NCBI GenBank assembly: GCA_002842575.1
Contig: PHDJ01000004.1
Location: 62,001 to 126,000, forward strand
Length of the DNA stretch: 64,000 bases
DNA from: Bacteroidetes bacterium HGW-Bacteroidetes-2
GTDB lineage: Bacteria; Bacteroidota; Bacteroidia; Flavobacteriales; Flavobacteriaceae
Reading direction: 5' to 3'
The notes beneath the pieces are model-generated. The model did not search any database. It saw nothing but the letters and a program-made list of their open reading frames with translations, and was not told the origin of the DNA. The position numbers were made by a program, and so were the translations under genes. This document shows positions 1-8,596 of the stretch, piece after piece. Position 1 is the stretch's first letter, and the number at the start of each line of letters is the position of its first letter.

Positions 1-51
1 TTTAAAAAAGTTAGGAAAGCTATGGATCAAAGTGTTATAGAAATTAAATAA
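1..51 (+). CDS. C-terminal tail of an upstream gene (partial)
   Basis: The first frame is open from the window edge to a TAA and would encode the last 16 residues of a protein ending in DQSVIEIK. It stops 18 bases before kdnA on the same strand, so the two could share an operon. In known 8-amino-Kdo loci kdnA sits beside kdnB, but 16 residues are too few to identify this gene. Confidence 0.4.
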   Translation, partial: FKKVRKAMDQSVIEIK

Positions 52-69
52 TCAACTAATTATAAAATT

Positions 70-1263
70 ATGCCTGGATTTGAAGTATTTGGCAACGAAG
101 AACGAAAAGAAGTACAAGATGTTTTAGATAGCGGTGTCTTAATGCGTTATGGTTTTGACGGCCAGCGAAACGGCCATTGGAAAGCAAAAGAATTTGAAAA
201 CAACTTTGCTTCTAGAATGGGAGTGCAGCATTGTCAATTAGTATCTAGCGGCACTTCTGCACTTACGGTTGCTCTAGCAGCTGCCGGAATAGGAGCAGGA
301 GACGAGGTGATTATGCCTACCTTTACCTTTGTGGCAAGTTTTGAATCTATTTTAGCCATCGGGGCAGTACCTGTTTTAGTTGATATTGATGATACCTTAA
401 CGCTATCACCAAAAGCAGTAGAACTTGCCATAACCCCAAAAACACGTTGTGTAATGCCAGTGCATATGTGTGGTTCTATGGCAAATTTATCTGTTTTAAA
501 AGCAATTTGTAACACCCATAATCTTATTTTACTGGAAGACGCTTGCCAAGCTATTGGAGGAAGTTATGCAGGAAAGCCACTCGGTTCTTATGGTGATTTG
601 GGTTGTTTTTCTTTCGATTTTGTTAAAACCATTACTTGTGGTGAAGGTGGAGCTGTTATTACTAACAACATGAAGTATTTTACCCTTGCAGATCACTATC
701 AAGACCACGGTCACGATCATTTAGGAAGTGATAGAGGCGCAGAAACACATTTAAATTTAGGCTATAATTATAGAATTTCAGAACTTCATGCAGCTGTTGG
801 TATAGCACAACTTCGAAAGTTGGATACTATTTTGGAAATTCAAAAACGTAACTATCTACTTATTAGAGAAGAATTATCTAAAATGGCAGAAATCACCTTC
901 CGAAGGGTTCCGGAAACTGGAGTGGAAAATTATTCTTTTGTAAATTTCTTTCTACCGAATGCAATACTTGCTGAAAAAGCACATAAAGCTTTGGGCGAAA
1001 AAGGTGTGGATGCTTGTTTTTATTGGTTTAAAAATAATTGGCATTACATTAACGGTTGGGAGCATTTTAAAAATTTAAAATCATTAGGAAGTTTGTCTTC
1101 TGAAATTCGCTTGCAAATTAAAAACTATAACAAAGTTGACTTTTCAAATAGTGATGCTATTATGGGAAGAACTATTTCTTGTTTAGTAAAAATAGGATGG
1201 AGTAAAAAAGAGGTAAAAAATAGAGCCATAAAAATGAGAGAGGCTATAGAGTCTGTTCTTTAA
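70..1263 (+). CDS. kdnA: 8-amino-3,8-dideoxy-manno-octulosonate transaminase (DegT/DnrJ/EryC1 family)
   Basis: This is a PLP-dependent sugar aminotransferase of 397 residues, full length for the family. The PLP lysine is K186 in FDFVKTITCGEGG, preceded by LEDACQAIGG. The opening (MPGFEVFG, then RYGFDGQRN), the segment DHGHDHLGSDRGAE and the end (SDAIMGRTIS) resemble, from memory, KdnA of Shewanella more than generic DegT enzymes. KdnA aminates 8-keto-Kdo to give 8-amino-Kdo, an inner-core sugar of lipopolysaccharide made in the cytoplasm. The gene follows another gene by 18 bases and converges with ribB, the two stop codons overlapping. The substrate is inferred; another nucleotide-sugar transaminase role is the alternative. 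Confidence 0.82.
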   Translation: MPGFEVFGNEERKEVQDVLDSGVLMRYGFDGQRNGHWKAKEFENNFASRMGVQHCQLVSSGTSALTVALAAAGIGAGDEVIMPTFTFVASFESILAIGAVPVLVDIDDTLTLSPKAVELAITPKTRCVMPVHMCGSMANLSVLKAICNTHNLILLEDACQAIGGSYAGKPLGSYGDLGCFSFDFVKTITCGEGGAVITNNMKYFTLADHYQDHGHDHLGSDRGAETHLNLGYNYRISELHAAVGIAQLRKLDTILEIQKRNYLLIREELSKMAEITFRRVPETGVENYSFVNFFLPNAILAEKAHKALGEKGVDACFYWFKNNWHYINGWEHFKNLKSLGSLSSEIRLQIKNYNKVDFSNSDAIMGRTISCLVKIGWSKKEVKNRAIKMREAIESVL

Positions 1264-2396
1264 TAAGATACATATTCTGTTATTTCAAGACCATACCCTA
1301 TCATTCCTACACGTTTGGTTTGCTGGCTTTTAGACATCAATTTTATTTTATGAATGCCAATATTGTGCAGTATTTGGGCTCCAATACCAAAATCCTTAGA
1401 GTCCATTTTTATTTGTGGTGCTTTTGCTATTTTATCTTTAGTTTGTAATTGCCGAAGTTCGCTAAGACGGTTTAATATATTTAAAGATTGGCTTTGTTGG
1501 TTAATAAAGACAATGGCACCCTTTCCTTCTTTGTTAAGAAGTTTAAACATATCGTCTAGTTTTTTATCTGAATTATTAGTCAGGGTACTTAAAATATCAT
1601 AATTCACTAAGGTGGAATTGACACGTACTAAAACGGGTTCTTCTGAATCCCAGTCCCCTTTGCTTAATGCAAGATGAATTTGATCATTGGTGGTTTGCTT
1701 GTATGCCCTTAAGCGAAATACTCCAAAATTAGTTTGAATGTCAAAATCTTCTTTCTTTTCAATCAACGAATCATGTTGCATTCTGTATGCCACCAAATCT
1801 TCAATAGAAACAATTTTTAAATCAAATTTTTGAGCAATTTTTAACAATTGAGGAAGTCGAGCCATGGTTCCGTCTTCATTCATTATTTCTACAATAACTC
1901 CCGCAGCGGGCAATCCTGCTAAACGTGCAAAATCGATAGCAGCTTCGGTATGGCCTGTTCTTCTTAAAACACCGCCTTCTTTTGCTCTAAGCGGAAAAAT
2001 ATGCCCTGGTCTACTTAAATCGTGGGGTTTGGTGTCTGAATCTATAAGTGATTTTATGGTTTTTGCTCTGTCTGCCGCTGAAATACCTGTGGTAACGCCA
2101 TTTCCTTTTAAATCTACAGATATAGTAAAAGCGGTTTCCATTGGGTCTGTATTTGTACCCACCATCATATGCAAATCTAATTCTTTACAACGTGACTCCG
2201 TAAGTGGAGCACAAATTAAACCCCTGCCGTTTGTGGCCATAAAATTTATCATTTGAGGGGTTACATTTTGGGCAGCCGCAAGGAAGTCTCCTTCATTTTC
2301 TCTGTCTTCATCATCCACTACAATAATGATTTTTCCGTTACGGATATCTTCTATAGCTTCTGAAATGGTGTTGAGTTTTGTTCCTTCTGCTTTCAA
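1260..2396 (-). CDS. ribB: 3,4-dihydroxy-2-butanone 4-phosphate synthase with degenerate GTP cyclohydrolase II-like domain
   Basis: This riboflavin enzyme converts ribulose 5-phosphate to 3,4-dihydroxy-2-butanone 4-phosphate. Residues 1-205 are a complete RibB domain with the acidic loop DDEDRENEGD (28-37) and the RPGHIFPL and GHTEAA motifs. Residues 215-378 align with GTP cyclohydrolase II, but the zinc and catalytic segment that normally follows LVRVHSE, with three cysteines, is replaced near 259-272 by NSTLVNYDILSTL and has no cysteine. The protein is therefore probably RibB only, with a separate RibA elsewhere. It is the last gene of the block below ftsK but also has a candidate -7 element of its own at 2432-2439. 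Confidence 0.9.
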   Translation of the reverse strand: MKAEGTKLNTISEAIEDIRNGKIIIVVDDEDRENEGDFLAAAQNVTPQMINFMATNGRGLICAPLTESRCKELDLHMMVGTNTDPMETAFTISVDLKGNGVTTGISAADRAKTIKSLIDSDTKPHDLSRPGHIFPLRAKEGGVLRRTGHTEAAIDFARLAGLPAAGVIVEIMNEDGTMARLPQLLKIAQKFDLKIVSIEDLVAYRMQHDSLIEKKEDFDIQTNFGVFRLRAYKQTTNDQIHLALSKGDWDSEEPVLVRVNSTLVNYDILSTLTNNSDKKLDDMFKLLNKEGKGAIVFINQQSQSLNILNRLSELRQLQTKDKIAKAPQIKMDSKDFGIGAQILHNIGIHKIKLMSKSQQTKRVGMIGYGLEITEYVSY

Positions 2397-2431
2397 TGTA
2401 AATACAATTTAAAAGGGAATTTATACGAGCG

Positions 2432-2439
2432 CAAAGGTA
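2432..2439 (-). promoter_or_regulatory. candidate -7 promoter element of ribB
   Basis: Read on the minus strand the bases are TACCTTTG, a perfect TAnnTTTG. It lies about 35 bases before the ribB start, in the only gap between ribB and the permease gene. No convincing -33 TTTG was seen. Confidence 0.5.
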
Positions 2440-2444
2440 TAAAT

Positions 2445-3890
2445 TTAAAACTCAGAATCTTTCATTTTAAAGAGTTTCTTAAAGAATTTTAAAAGTGGAT
2501 GTGTTATACTATCTAAATCAAATAAACCTTGGTCTGTAGTGGCTCTGTGGGTAAGCCAAATGCCTAGCGGAAGCATAATAAAAGTGGAAAACCAAGAGGC
2601 AATAAAAGGGGAAAGTCTTCCGTTTTCTGCACTGTTTTTTGCAAAAATACCAATGAAATGATAGGTGAGAAATAGTGCAATAGCGATAACCATGGGCAAG
2701 CCCATACCGCCTTTTCTGATAATAGCTCCTAGTGGCGCACCAACAAAAAACAATATTATACATGCAAAAGCGAGAACATATTTTTCGTGTAATGCAATTT
2801 CATATTTGGTTAGTCGCTTCTTTTTGGCAGCAAAATCTGATTTTTTTGCTTCAATACTTTGTATCGTACCAGAAAGTGTGGGTATGGCTAAATCTAATAT
2901 TTGCAATTGTTCTGAAATGGAATACGCTTCTAGAGCAGAGTTTTTTGGAGGTATGGCTAGGGTATCGGCTACATAATTTGATTCTAGGGTTGTAATGCCG
3001 CTTCGCATGTAAATATCTTCTGGAAATTTAATTATATCTTGAGAAAATCCTTTTGAAAGTGAGTCAATTTCATAAATAAGCTCTGATACTCGGTACATTT
3101 TTTCATTGGACAAATCTTTCTCCTCATTTAAATCGATATTATTAAATTCAGATAAGTCTATGTTAATGATATATTCTTTAAAATAGCTTTTAGCGAAGGG
3201 TTTTTTTAATTGTGCTTTAGGGTCTCTTTGTTGAATTTCATCGTAATAGTTACCGTCTTTTAAAAGCAATGAAAGGGTGTTGGACCCTTCTTCACTATAT
3301 AGTTCACCTGTATTAGCTTTCATTACGGTTAGGTTTCCTACACGTTGCGGATTTTTTTTATGGATAGTAACGTCCTCCAAATATTGTCCGCGGTCACCAG
3401 TTTTTTTTCCTACTTTAATAGTGATATCGCCCACTTCGCTAAATTGTCCTTCGGCTATTATTATTGCAGGTTTTAGTTGGGCAATGTTTCTTCTAAGGTT
3501 TAATGATTTGTATTCAGACCATGGAATAACATTGTTAGAGAAAAAAAAGGCAACACCTCCTAAAAAAACTATAAAGAAAATGAGACTTCGCATGGAGCGT
3601 TGTAGGGATATGCCAGTAGATTTCATTGCGGCAAATTCATAATTTTCTGCAAAATCACCAAAAACCATTATAGAGGAAACCAAAATAGTTAATGGCAACA
3701 CTAAAGGTATAAGTTTAGGTGAAAAATAAAGCAAAAACCTAAAAATAATATCTAGATCTAAATCCTTTCCTGCAAGTTCAGAAATATAGAGCCAAATAGT
3801 TTGTAGCACAAAAATGAACATTAAAATAACAAAGACACTTACAAAGGTCTTGAGGTAGGTAACTAAAATATATCTATCTAAAATTTTCAA
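2445..3890 (-). CDS. LptF/LptG family lipopolysaccharide export permease (YjgP/YjgQ)
   Basis: This 481-residue inner-membrane protein has three hydrophobic segments in the first 110 residues, a large periplasmic region of about 250 residues, and three more segments near 365-450. That is the LptF/G layout. LptF and LptG bridge the LptB ATPase and the periplasmic LptA/LptC conduit that carries lipopolysaccharide to the outer membrane. The end of the first half (LILVSSIMVFGDFAENYEFAAMKSTG) is typical of the family. It lies 6 bases after lolA, so it probably shares a transcript with it. F and G cannot be told apart here; the second permease is not in the window. Confidence 0.88.
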   Translation of the reverse strand: MKILDRYILVTYLKTFVSVFVILMFIFVLQTIWLYISELAGKDLDLDIIFRFLLYFSPKLIPLVLPLTILVSSIMVFGDFAENYEFAAMKSTGISLQRSMRSLIFFIVFLGGVAFFFSNNVIPWSEYKSLNLRRNIAQLKPAIIIAEGQFSEVGDITIKVGKKTGDRGQYLEDVTIHKKNPQRVGNLTVMKANTGELYSEEGSNTLSLLLKDGNYYDEIQQRDPKAQLKKPFAKSYFKEYIINIDLSEFNNIDLNEEKDLSNEKMYRVSELIYEIDSLSKGFSQDIIKFPEDIYMRSGITTLESNYVADTLAIPPKNSALEAYSISEQLQILDLAIPTLSGTIQSIEAKKSDFAAKKKRLTKYEIALHEKYVLAFACIILFFVGAPLGAIIRKGGMGLPMVIAIALFLTYHFIGIFAKNSAENGRLSPFIASWFSTFIMLPLGIWLTHRATTDQGLFDLDSITHPLLKFFKKLFKMKDSEF

Positions 3891-3896
3891 GTGTTC

Positions 3897-4541
3897 TTAG
3901 TCCAGATTATTAATATAATATCCTTTGTATTTTGTAGCGTCAAATGTAAATAAGGAAACTGGCAGCGGCTGATTTGTTTTCATAGCGTTTATAGTAATGG
4001 TTATTTCTGTGCCATTAGCCTGTCTTTGAATTAATTTATAAATATGCTTTGTTTGGGTGTCAATACCTAATAAGATATCTTTTATTTCTGCTTTACTGTC
4101 TATGGGTTTTAGTTGGATGTATTGAATTTTTCTACCTTTTATATCTTGGGTAATGTCCCATTTATAGGTATATCCTTTTTCATAAAAAGTTAGCATTTTA
4201 GAGGGGGTAATATCGCCGTCATCTTCAGCAGAATGTTTTGATATGGTTATTTCTTCATCTTCAGGCACAATGGTGTATATTTTTTTACCGTCAAAAATTC
4301 TGGAGGTACCCATAAGGTTTAAGATGTATTGGTTGCCTTTTAAGGTAACATCACCACGAGTATCTTGGTTAATGTTTTCTTTTTTGTTGTTTAAGGTATA
4401 TTTAAAGTCAATAACAATATTGTTATAACTTTTTACTTTTTCAGAAACCTCATTCAAAAGTTTTTTTGCTTTTGCAGCATCTTGGGCAAAGGTTGCTGAT
4501 GTTATTGCTAGAGTAAGGATTATAAAAAACAGCTTTTTCAT
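3897..4541 (-). CDS. lolA: LolA-like outer-membrane lipoprotein carrier
   Basis: The 214-residue protein begins with a clear signal peptide (MKKLFFIILTLAITSATFAQ) and continues with the beta-rich LolA/DUF domain: a YNNIVIDFKYTL opening strand, RGDVTLKGNQYILNL, and FDGKKIYTIVPEDEE. LolA proteins shuttle lipoproteins from the LolCDE transporter across the periplasm. The gene is 10 bases from ftsK and 6 bases from the LptF/G permease, the usual ftsK-lolA-lptF order in flavobacteria. Sequence identity across LolA families is low, so exact cargo is inferred. Confidence 0.8.
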   Translation of the reverse strand: MKKLFFIILTLAITSATFAQDAAKAKKLLNEVSEKVKSYNNIVIDFKYTLNNKKENINQDTRGDVTLKGNQYILNLMGTSRIFDGKKIYTIVPEDEEITISKHSAEDDGDITPSKMLTFYEKGYTYKWDITQDIKGRKIQYIQLKPIDSKAEIKDILLGIDTQTKHIYKLIQRQANGTEITITINAMKTNQPLPVSLFTFDATKYKGYYINNLD

Positions 4542-4551
4542 TTTTTGAGTT

Positions 4552-6906
4552 TTAGGATTCCGATTGGTTGTTTAATAATTGGTTGAGTTGTTCCATGCTT
4601 GATACTAATACTTGTCGTGCTTTACTGCCTTCAAATGGTCCTACAATTCCTGCGGCTTCCATTTGATCGATAATTCTACCAGCTCGATTATAGCCTAATT
4701 TTAATTTTCGTTGTAAAAGAGAAGCAGACCCTTGTTGGGCTATTACCAAAACCTCTGCAGCCTCCCGAAACATGGGGTCTCTTTCGTCTATGTTCATATC
4801 AAGATGTGTGCCACCCTCTTCACTGGAATATTCAGGGAGTAAATAAGCATCTGGGTAGGCGCGCTGCGAACCAATATAATTTGTTAATTGCTCTACTTCT
4901 GGGGTGTCAATAAAAGCACATTGCAATCGAGTGAGGTCGTTTCCTTGGGTAAAAAGCATATCTCCTCGGCCTATTAATTGGTCAGCGCCTGAGCTATCTA
5001 AGATGGTGCGCGAATCTATTTTTGAGGTTACTCTAAAAGCTATTCTGGCAGGAAAATTTGCTTTTATGATTCCTGTAATTACATTTACTGATGGCCGCTG
5101 TGTTGCTATAATTAAGTGAATTCCTATGGCTCGTGCCAATTGTGCTAATCGTGCAATGGGTGTTTCTACCTCTTTTCCTGCGGTCATTATCAAATCAGCA
5201 AACTCATCTACTACTAGAACAATATATGGTAAAAATTTATGTCCTTCATTTGGGTTTAGTTTACGTGCTTTAAACTTGACATTGTATTCTGCTATATTTC
5301 TTACCATGGCGTCCTTAAGCAAATCATAGCGACTATCCATCTCTATACAAAGGGAGTTAAGCGTGTTGATTACTTTGCTATTGTCAGTTATAATAGCATC
5401 TGCACTATCGGGTAGTTTTGCTAAATAATGTCGTTCTATTTTATTGAATAAAGTGAGTTCTACTTTTTTAGGATCTACCAACACAAATTTTACTTCAGCA
5501 GGGTGTTTTTTGTAGAGTAAGGAGGTGAGGATTGCATTTAATCCTACTGATTTTCCTTGTCCAGTGGCACCTGCCATCAATAAGTGAGGCATTTTAGCTA
5601 AATCGACTACAAAGGTTTCGTTAGAAATGGTTTTTCCTAATGCTAAGGGTAATTCCATTTCGGCATTTTGAAATTTTGGCGAAGCAATAACCGAACGCAT
5701 AGAAACCATTTTTGGGTTTTTGTTTGGCACTTCAATACCAATGGTTCCTTTTCCTGGAATTGGAGCAATAATACGTATTCCTAATGCGGAAAGAGATAAA
5801 GCAATGTCGTCTTCCAAATTTTTTATTTTTGAAATTCGAATACCGGCTTCCGGAATAATTTCATAAAGGGTAACTGTGGGGCCAACGGTTGCTTTTATTT
5901 GATCAATTTCTATTTTATAATTTCTTAATGTTTCAACAATGGTGTTTTTATTTGCTTCTAGTTCTTCTTGATCTATGGTGATACCTCCGCCGGTGTTGTA
6001 TTCTTTTAATAGTTCAAGGGTAGGGAATTTGTAATTACTCAACTCCAGTTTTGGGTCAAACTCACCAAAATCTTTTACCAAACGATTGCTTAAAACATCT
6101 ACTTCTTCTTCATCAGCTATTTGTTCTACTTCTAGTGAAACATCGTCTTCATTTTCTGACTTTATAATAATAGGCTCTCGTTTTTCTTCTTTTTTTTCTA
6201 AAGGGCTAGGAGTAGATGGTATTTCATTTTTGGTTGTTTTGTCTTTAATAATTGGTTCGGGTACTATTTCTTCTTGGGCAGAATCCGCTTTTGCGGAAGC
6301 AAATTCTTCTTTTATTTCAAGGCGTTTGTTTTTGAAATAGTGAATGCTTTTTTCGGGAGTGAATCCAAATTTTAAGACCAAGTAGGCGATAAATAAAAAT
6401 GAAAGAAGTATAGCAACGCCAACAAAACCTAGATAATCCTGAAGGTATTGGTTTGTTTCATATCCAATAATGCCGCCAAGCAAAGCATTTTTTTGTGCAA
6501 AAAAGCCTAGAAACACAGAAATCCAAAGCATGATCAAAACACCCCAAAACCAATGTTTTAGTAATGGTTTTAATGAAAAACTAAAAAATAAGTAAATACC
6601 GGTAATGGTGATTAATGAACTTAAAATAAAAGAGGCTACTCCAAAACCTTCGTGAATAAAAAAGTGGCTTACTATTGCGCCAAATTTGTTTAACAAATTT
6701 TGTGACTGTTCTTCGCGGTTACTAAATTCAGAAAGAGTGCTTTGGTCGGCTTGCCAGTTAAAAAAATGGGAAACAAAAGCTATGGTTAAAGCAATACCTA
6801 TAAAAGCCAAAAAAAAACCAAAAACAATTAGATGTTGTTTTTTTGCTTGTAATTTTGGTAGTTTAATTTTTTTTGAGTTAGGTTGCTTGGTTTTTTTTTC
6901 TGCCAT
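4552..6906 (-). CDS. ftsK: DNA translocase FtsK/SpoIIIE
   Basis: The 784-residue protein has four N-terminal membrane segments (about 28-48, 85-112, 118-140 and 160-180), a charged low-complexity linker (about 195-270), the FtsK alpha/beta motor and a C-terminal gamma winged helix (about 715-770, with REAAEVLVIAQQGSASLLQRKL). The Walker A motif is GATGQGKS and the Walker B region is IVLVVDEFADLIM. FtsK anchors at the division septum and pumps chromosome DNA so that dimers are resolved at dif. Gamma recognises the orienting KOPS-like sequences. It heads the ftsK-lolA-lptF/G run and has a -7 element just upstream. Confidence 0.95.
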   Translation of the reverse strand: MAEKKTKQPNSKKIKLPKLQAKKQHLIVFGFFLAFIGIALTIAFVSHFFNWQADQSTLSEFSNREEQSQNLLNKFGAIVSHFFIHEGFGVASFILSSLITITGIYLFFSFSLKPLLKHWFWGVLIMLWISVFLGFFAQKNALLGGIIGYETNQYLQDYLGFVGVAILLSFLFIAYLVLKFGFTPEKSIHYFKNKRLEIKEEFASAKADSAQEEIVPEPIIKDKTTKNEIPSTPSPLEKKEEKREPIIIKSENEDDVSLEVEQIADEEEVDVLSNRLVKDFGEFDPKLELSNYKFPTLELLKEYNTGGGITIDQEELEANKNTIVETLRNYKIEIDQIKATVGPTVTLYEIIPEAGIRISKIKNLEDDIALSLSALGIRIIAPIPGKGTIGIEVPNKNPKMVSMRSVIASPKFQNAEMELPLALGKTISNETFVVDLAKMPHLLMAGATGQGKSVGLNAILTSLLYKKHPAEVKFVLVDPKKVELTLFNKIERHYLAKLPDSADAIITDNSKVINTLNSLCIEMDSRYDLLKDAMVRNIAEYNVKFKARKLNPNEGHKFLPYIVLVVDEFADLIMTAGKEVETPIARLAQLARAIGIHLIIATQRPSVNVITGIIKANFPARIAFRVTSKIDSRTILDSSGADQLIGRGDMLFTQGNDLTRLQCAFIDTPEVEQLTNYIGSQRAYPDAYLLPEYSSEEGGTHLDMNIDERDPMFREAAEVLVIAQQGSASLLQRKLKLGYNRAGRIIDQMEAAGIVGPFEGSKARQVLVSSMEQLNQLLNNQSES

Positions 6907-6926
6907 AGGTTTTGGTTGTAAAGTGA

Positions 6927-6934
6927 CAAAAGTA
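6927..6934 (-). promoter_or_regulatory. candidate -7 promoter element of ftsK
   Basis: On the minus strand the bases read TACTTTTG, a perfect TAnnTTTG, 20 bases before the ftsK start codon. This supports the annotated start and a short leader. Confidence 0.5.
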
Positions 6935-7054
6935 CAAATAGTTAACGGTAAAAAGATATAAAAAAGTGTGTAAAAAAAGGTATAGGATTATGGATAATTA
7001 ATAAGAAATTTGTTTGTGTATTTTTAAAAAATTAATTGGGTTAAAGTATAGATA

Positions 7055-7426
7055 TTAAAATAGTTGTTGGATATATGGCGCGTAAATTAATACACCAATA
7101 ACTAAAGCTGTAACCGCAGCAAAAAAAACGGCACCTGCTGCAATATCTTTTATATACCCTATTTTGTTGTGAAAATTGGGGTGTACAAAATTTGCAATTT
7201 CTTCTATTGCGGTATTTATGCCTTCAATGCTTAAAACTATCCCAATTGCTAAACATTGCAGCATCCATTCGGTTGGGGTAATAGTAAAGTATAATCCTGC
7301 TAAAGTAATAAGAATTGCCACTGAAAACTGGACTTGAATACTCGCTTCTTTTTTGAGAAGTAGCCAAGCACCTTTAAATGCATATTTAAACGCAACAATT
7401 CGTTTGCCAAAAAAAGTATTTTGCAT
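7055..7426 (-). CDS. dgkA: diacylglycerol kinase family protein (DgkA type)
   Basis: The 123-residue membrane protein has three hydrophobic helices (about 42-60, 64-80 and 98-118) and the DgkA signature EGINTAIEEIANFV followed by KDIAAGAVFF. Enzymes of this type phosphorylate diacylglycerol or, in many Gram-positives and Bacteroidota, undecaprenol. The choice of lipid cannot be made from sequence alone. The start codon abuts the tpx stop codon, so the two genes are almost certainly co-transcribed. Confidence 0.9.
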   Translation of the reverse strand: MQNTFFGKRIVAFKYAFKGAWLLLKKEASIQVQFSVAILITLAGLYFTITPTEWMLQCLAIGIVLSIEGINTAIEEIANFVHPNFHNKIGYIKDIAAGAVFFAAVTALVIGVLIYAPYIQQLF

Positions 7427-7924
7427 CTATAAACTGTTTATTGCGGCTTTATAATTTGGCTCTTGACCTATTTCAGGTACAAGTTCCTTATAAACAACTT
7501 TTCCTTTTTCATCTAGAACAACCACTGCTCTTGCGTTTAAATAAGAAAAGTTGCCGCTTTCAATGTAAACACCATATTTTTTACCAAATGCCCCATCTTT
7601 AAAATCAGATAAGCACTCCACATTGGTTAGGCCTTCTGCAGCACAAAATCGGGCTTGTGTAAAAGGTAGGTCTCTAGAAATGCACAATACACTGGTATTA
7701 GCTAATTTTGAAGATTCTTCATTAAATTGCCTTACAGAAGTAGCACAAACGCTTGTTTCTATACTTGGAAAAATATTAAGTACTACTTTTCTTCCTTTAT
7801 AATTGGCTAATGTAGCAGTTGTTAAATCGGTTTTTATTAAAGAAAAATCGGGTGCTAGTTGGCCTACTTTTGGTAATTCACCATTGGTTTTTGCGGGGGT
7901 TCCGCCTAGGGTTATCGTTGCCAT
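7427..7924 (-). CDS. tpx: thiol peroxidase (atypical 2-Cys peroxiredoxin)
   Basis: This 165-residue cytoplasmic peroxidase reduces hydrogen peroxide and alkyl hydroperoxides using thioredoxin. The peroxidatic cysteine is in SIETSVCATSVRQFN and the resolving cysteine is in FTQARFCAAEG, as in Tpx rather than AhpC. The length is normal. It is the first gene of the tpx-dgkA pair and is separated from the AhpC-thioredoxin operon upstream by a strong terminator hairpin. A TACTTTTA on the minus strand at 7948-7955 may be its -7 element. Confidence 0.94.
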   Translation of the reverse strand: MATITLGGTPAKTNGELPKVGQLAPDFSLIKTDLTTATLANYKGRKVVLNIFPSIETSVCATSVRQFNEESSKLANTSVLCISRDLPFTQARFCAAEGLTNVECLSDFKDGAFGKKYGVYIESGNFSYLNARAVVVLDEKGKVVYKELVPEIGQEPNYKAAINSL

Positions 7925-7988
7925 TTTGTGTGTTTTAGTTGAAGATATAAAAGTAAATAATTCTAATTTATTTTAACTCCAAAATTCA

Positions 7989-8040
7989 CAATAAAACAAA
8001 AGCCCCTTTTGAAGGCTCAAAAGGGGCTTTTGTTTTATTG
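7989..8040 (-). terminator. perfect 24-bp stem terminator after the peroxiredoxin operon
   Basis: Bases 7989-8012 and 8017-8040 are exact reverse complements with a 4-base loop. The GC core is GCCCC/GGGGC, flanked by A- and T-rich tracts on both sides. It begins 11 bases beyond the DUF6952 stop codon and should end that minus-strand operon. Its symmetry would let it work in both directions. Confidence 0.85.
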
Positions 8041-8050
8041 TAAAATGGAT

Positions 8051-8299
8051 TTATTTGTCGATGGAGCCAAGTACTTTTTTTGCAAAAAGATTTACTGCTT
8101 CCAGTTCTGTCATACCATTTTTAATCCTTTCGTTTACTTCGGCAGCTCCACAAAGATTAGTAATTAATTCACCTATAACGTCTAATTCGTCTTCGGTTAT
8201 TCTGCTATACTCACTAAACGATTCTAACACTTCAATGCAATGTAGCAGTTGTTCAGGCGAATTGTTTTTTTGTAAATGTCTAATTACTGGTAACTTCAT
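8051..8299 (-). CDS. DUF6952 family small protein
   Basis: The 82-residue protein looks all-helical and soluble, with one cysteine in GELITNLCGAAEV. I recognise it as the DUF6952 family, whose function is unknown. Its start lies 20 bases inside the end of the thioredoxin gene in another frame, so translation is probably coupled. It is the third gene of a peroxiredoxin-thioredoxin operon, which suggests a role linked to peroxide or thiol chemistry. That role is inferred from position only. Confidence 0.8.
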   Translation of the reverse strand: MKLPVIRHLQKNNSPEQLLHCIEVLESFSEYSRITEDELDVIGELITNLCGAAEVNERIKNGMTELEAVNLFAKKVLGSIDK

Positions 8300-8594
8300 C
8301 TATTAGTGTTTTTAAAACGTCTGCTTTGTTTGTTTGCACTTGGTTTACCAAAGCCCCATTTTTAAAGGTTGCAAATGTTGGTAGGTTGTCTACTTTTGCC
8401 ATTTTTCTGCTTTCTGGAAATTTTTCGGCATCTACGATTAAAAAGGAAAATCCATCAGTTTCTTGTGCAAATTTCTTAAACTTTGGTTTCATTAACCTGC
8501 AATTGCCACACCATCCAGCAGAAAATTGTACGATAACGTTTTGCTTTTCAGATACTAATTGCTGCAAATTATCTTCTTGAATTTCTATTGCCAT
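8280..8594 (-). CDS. thioredoxin-family protein with CGNC active site
   Basis: The 104-residue protein has one thioredoxin fold and the active site FSAGWCGNCRLMKP; the cis-proline segment is DNLPTFATFKNG. The CGNC dipeptide differs from the CGPC of classical thioredoxin and should change the redox potential. The gene starts 2 bases after the AhpC stop codon and overlaps the DUF6952 gene, so it probably serves as the reductant of the peroxiredoxin next to it. Confidence 0.88.
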   Translation of the reverse strand: MAIEIQEDNLQQLVSEKQNVIVQFSAGWCGNCRLMKPKFKKFAQETDGFSFLIVDAEKFPESRKMAKVDNLPTFATFKNGALVNQVQTNKADVLKTLIDEVTSN

Positions 8595-8596
8595 AA

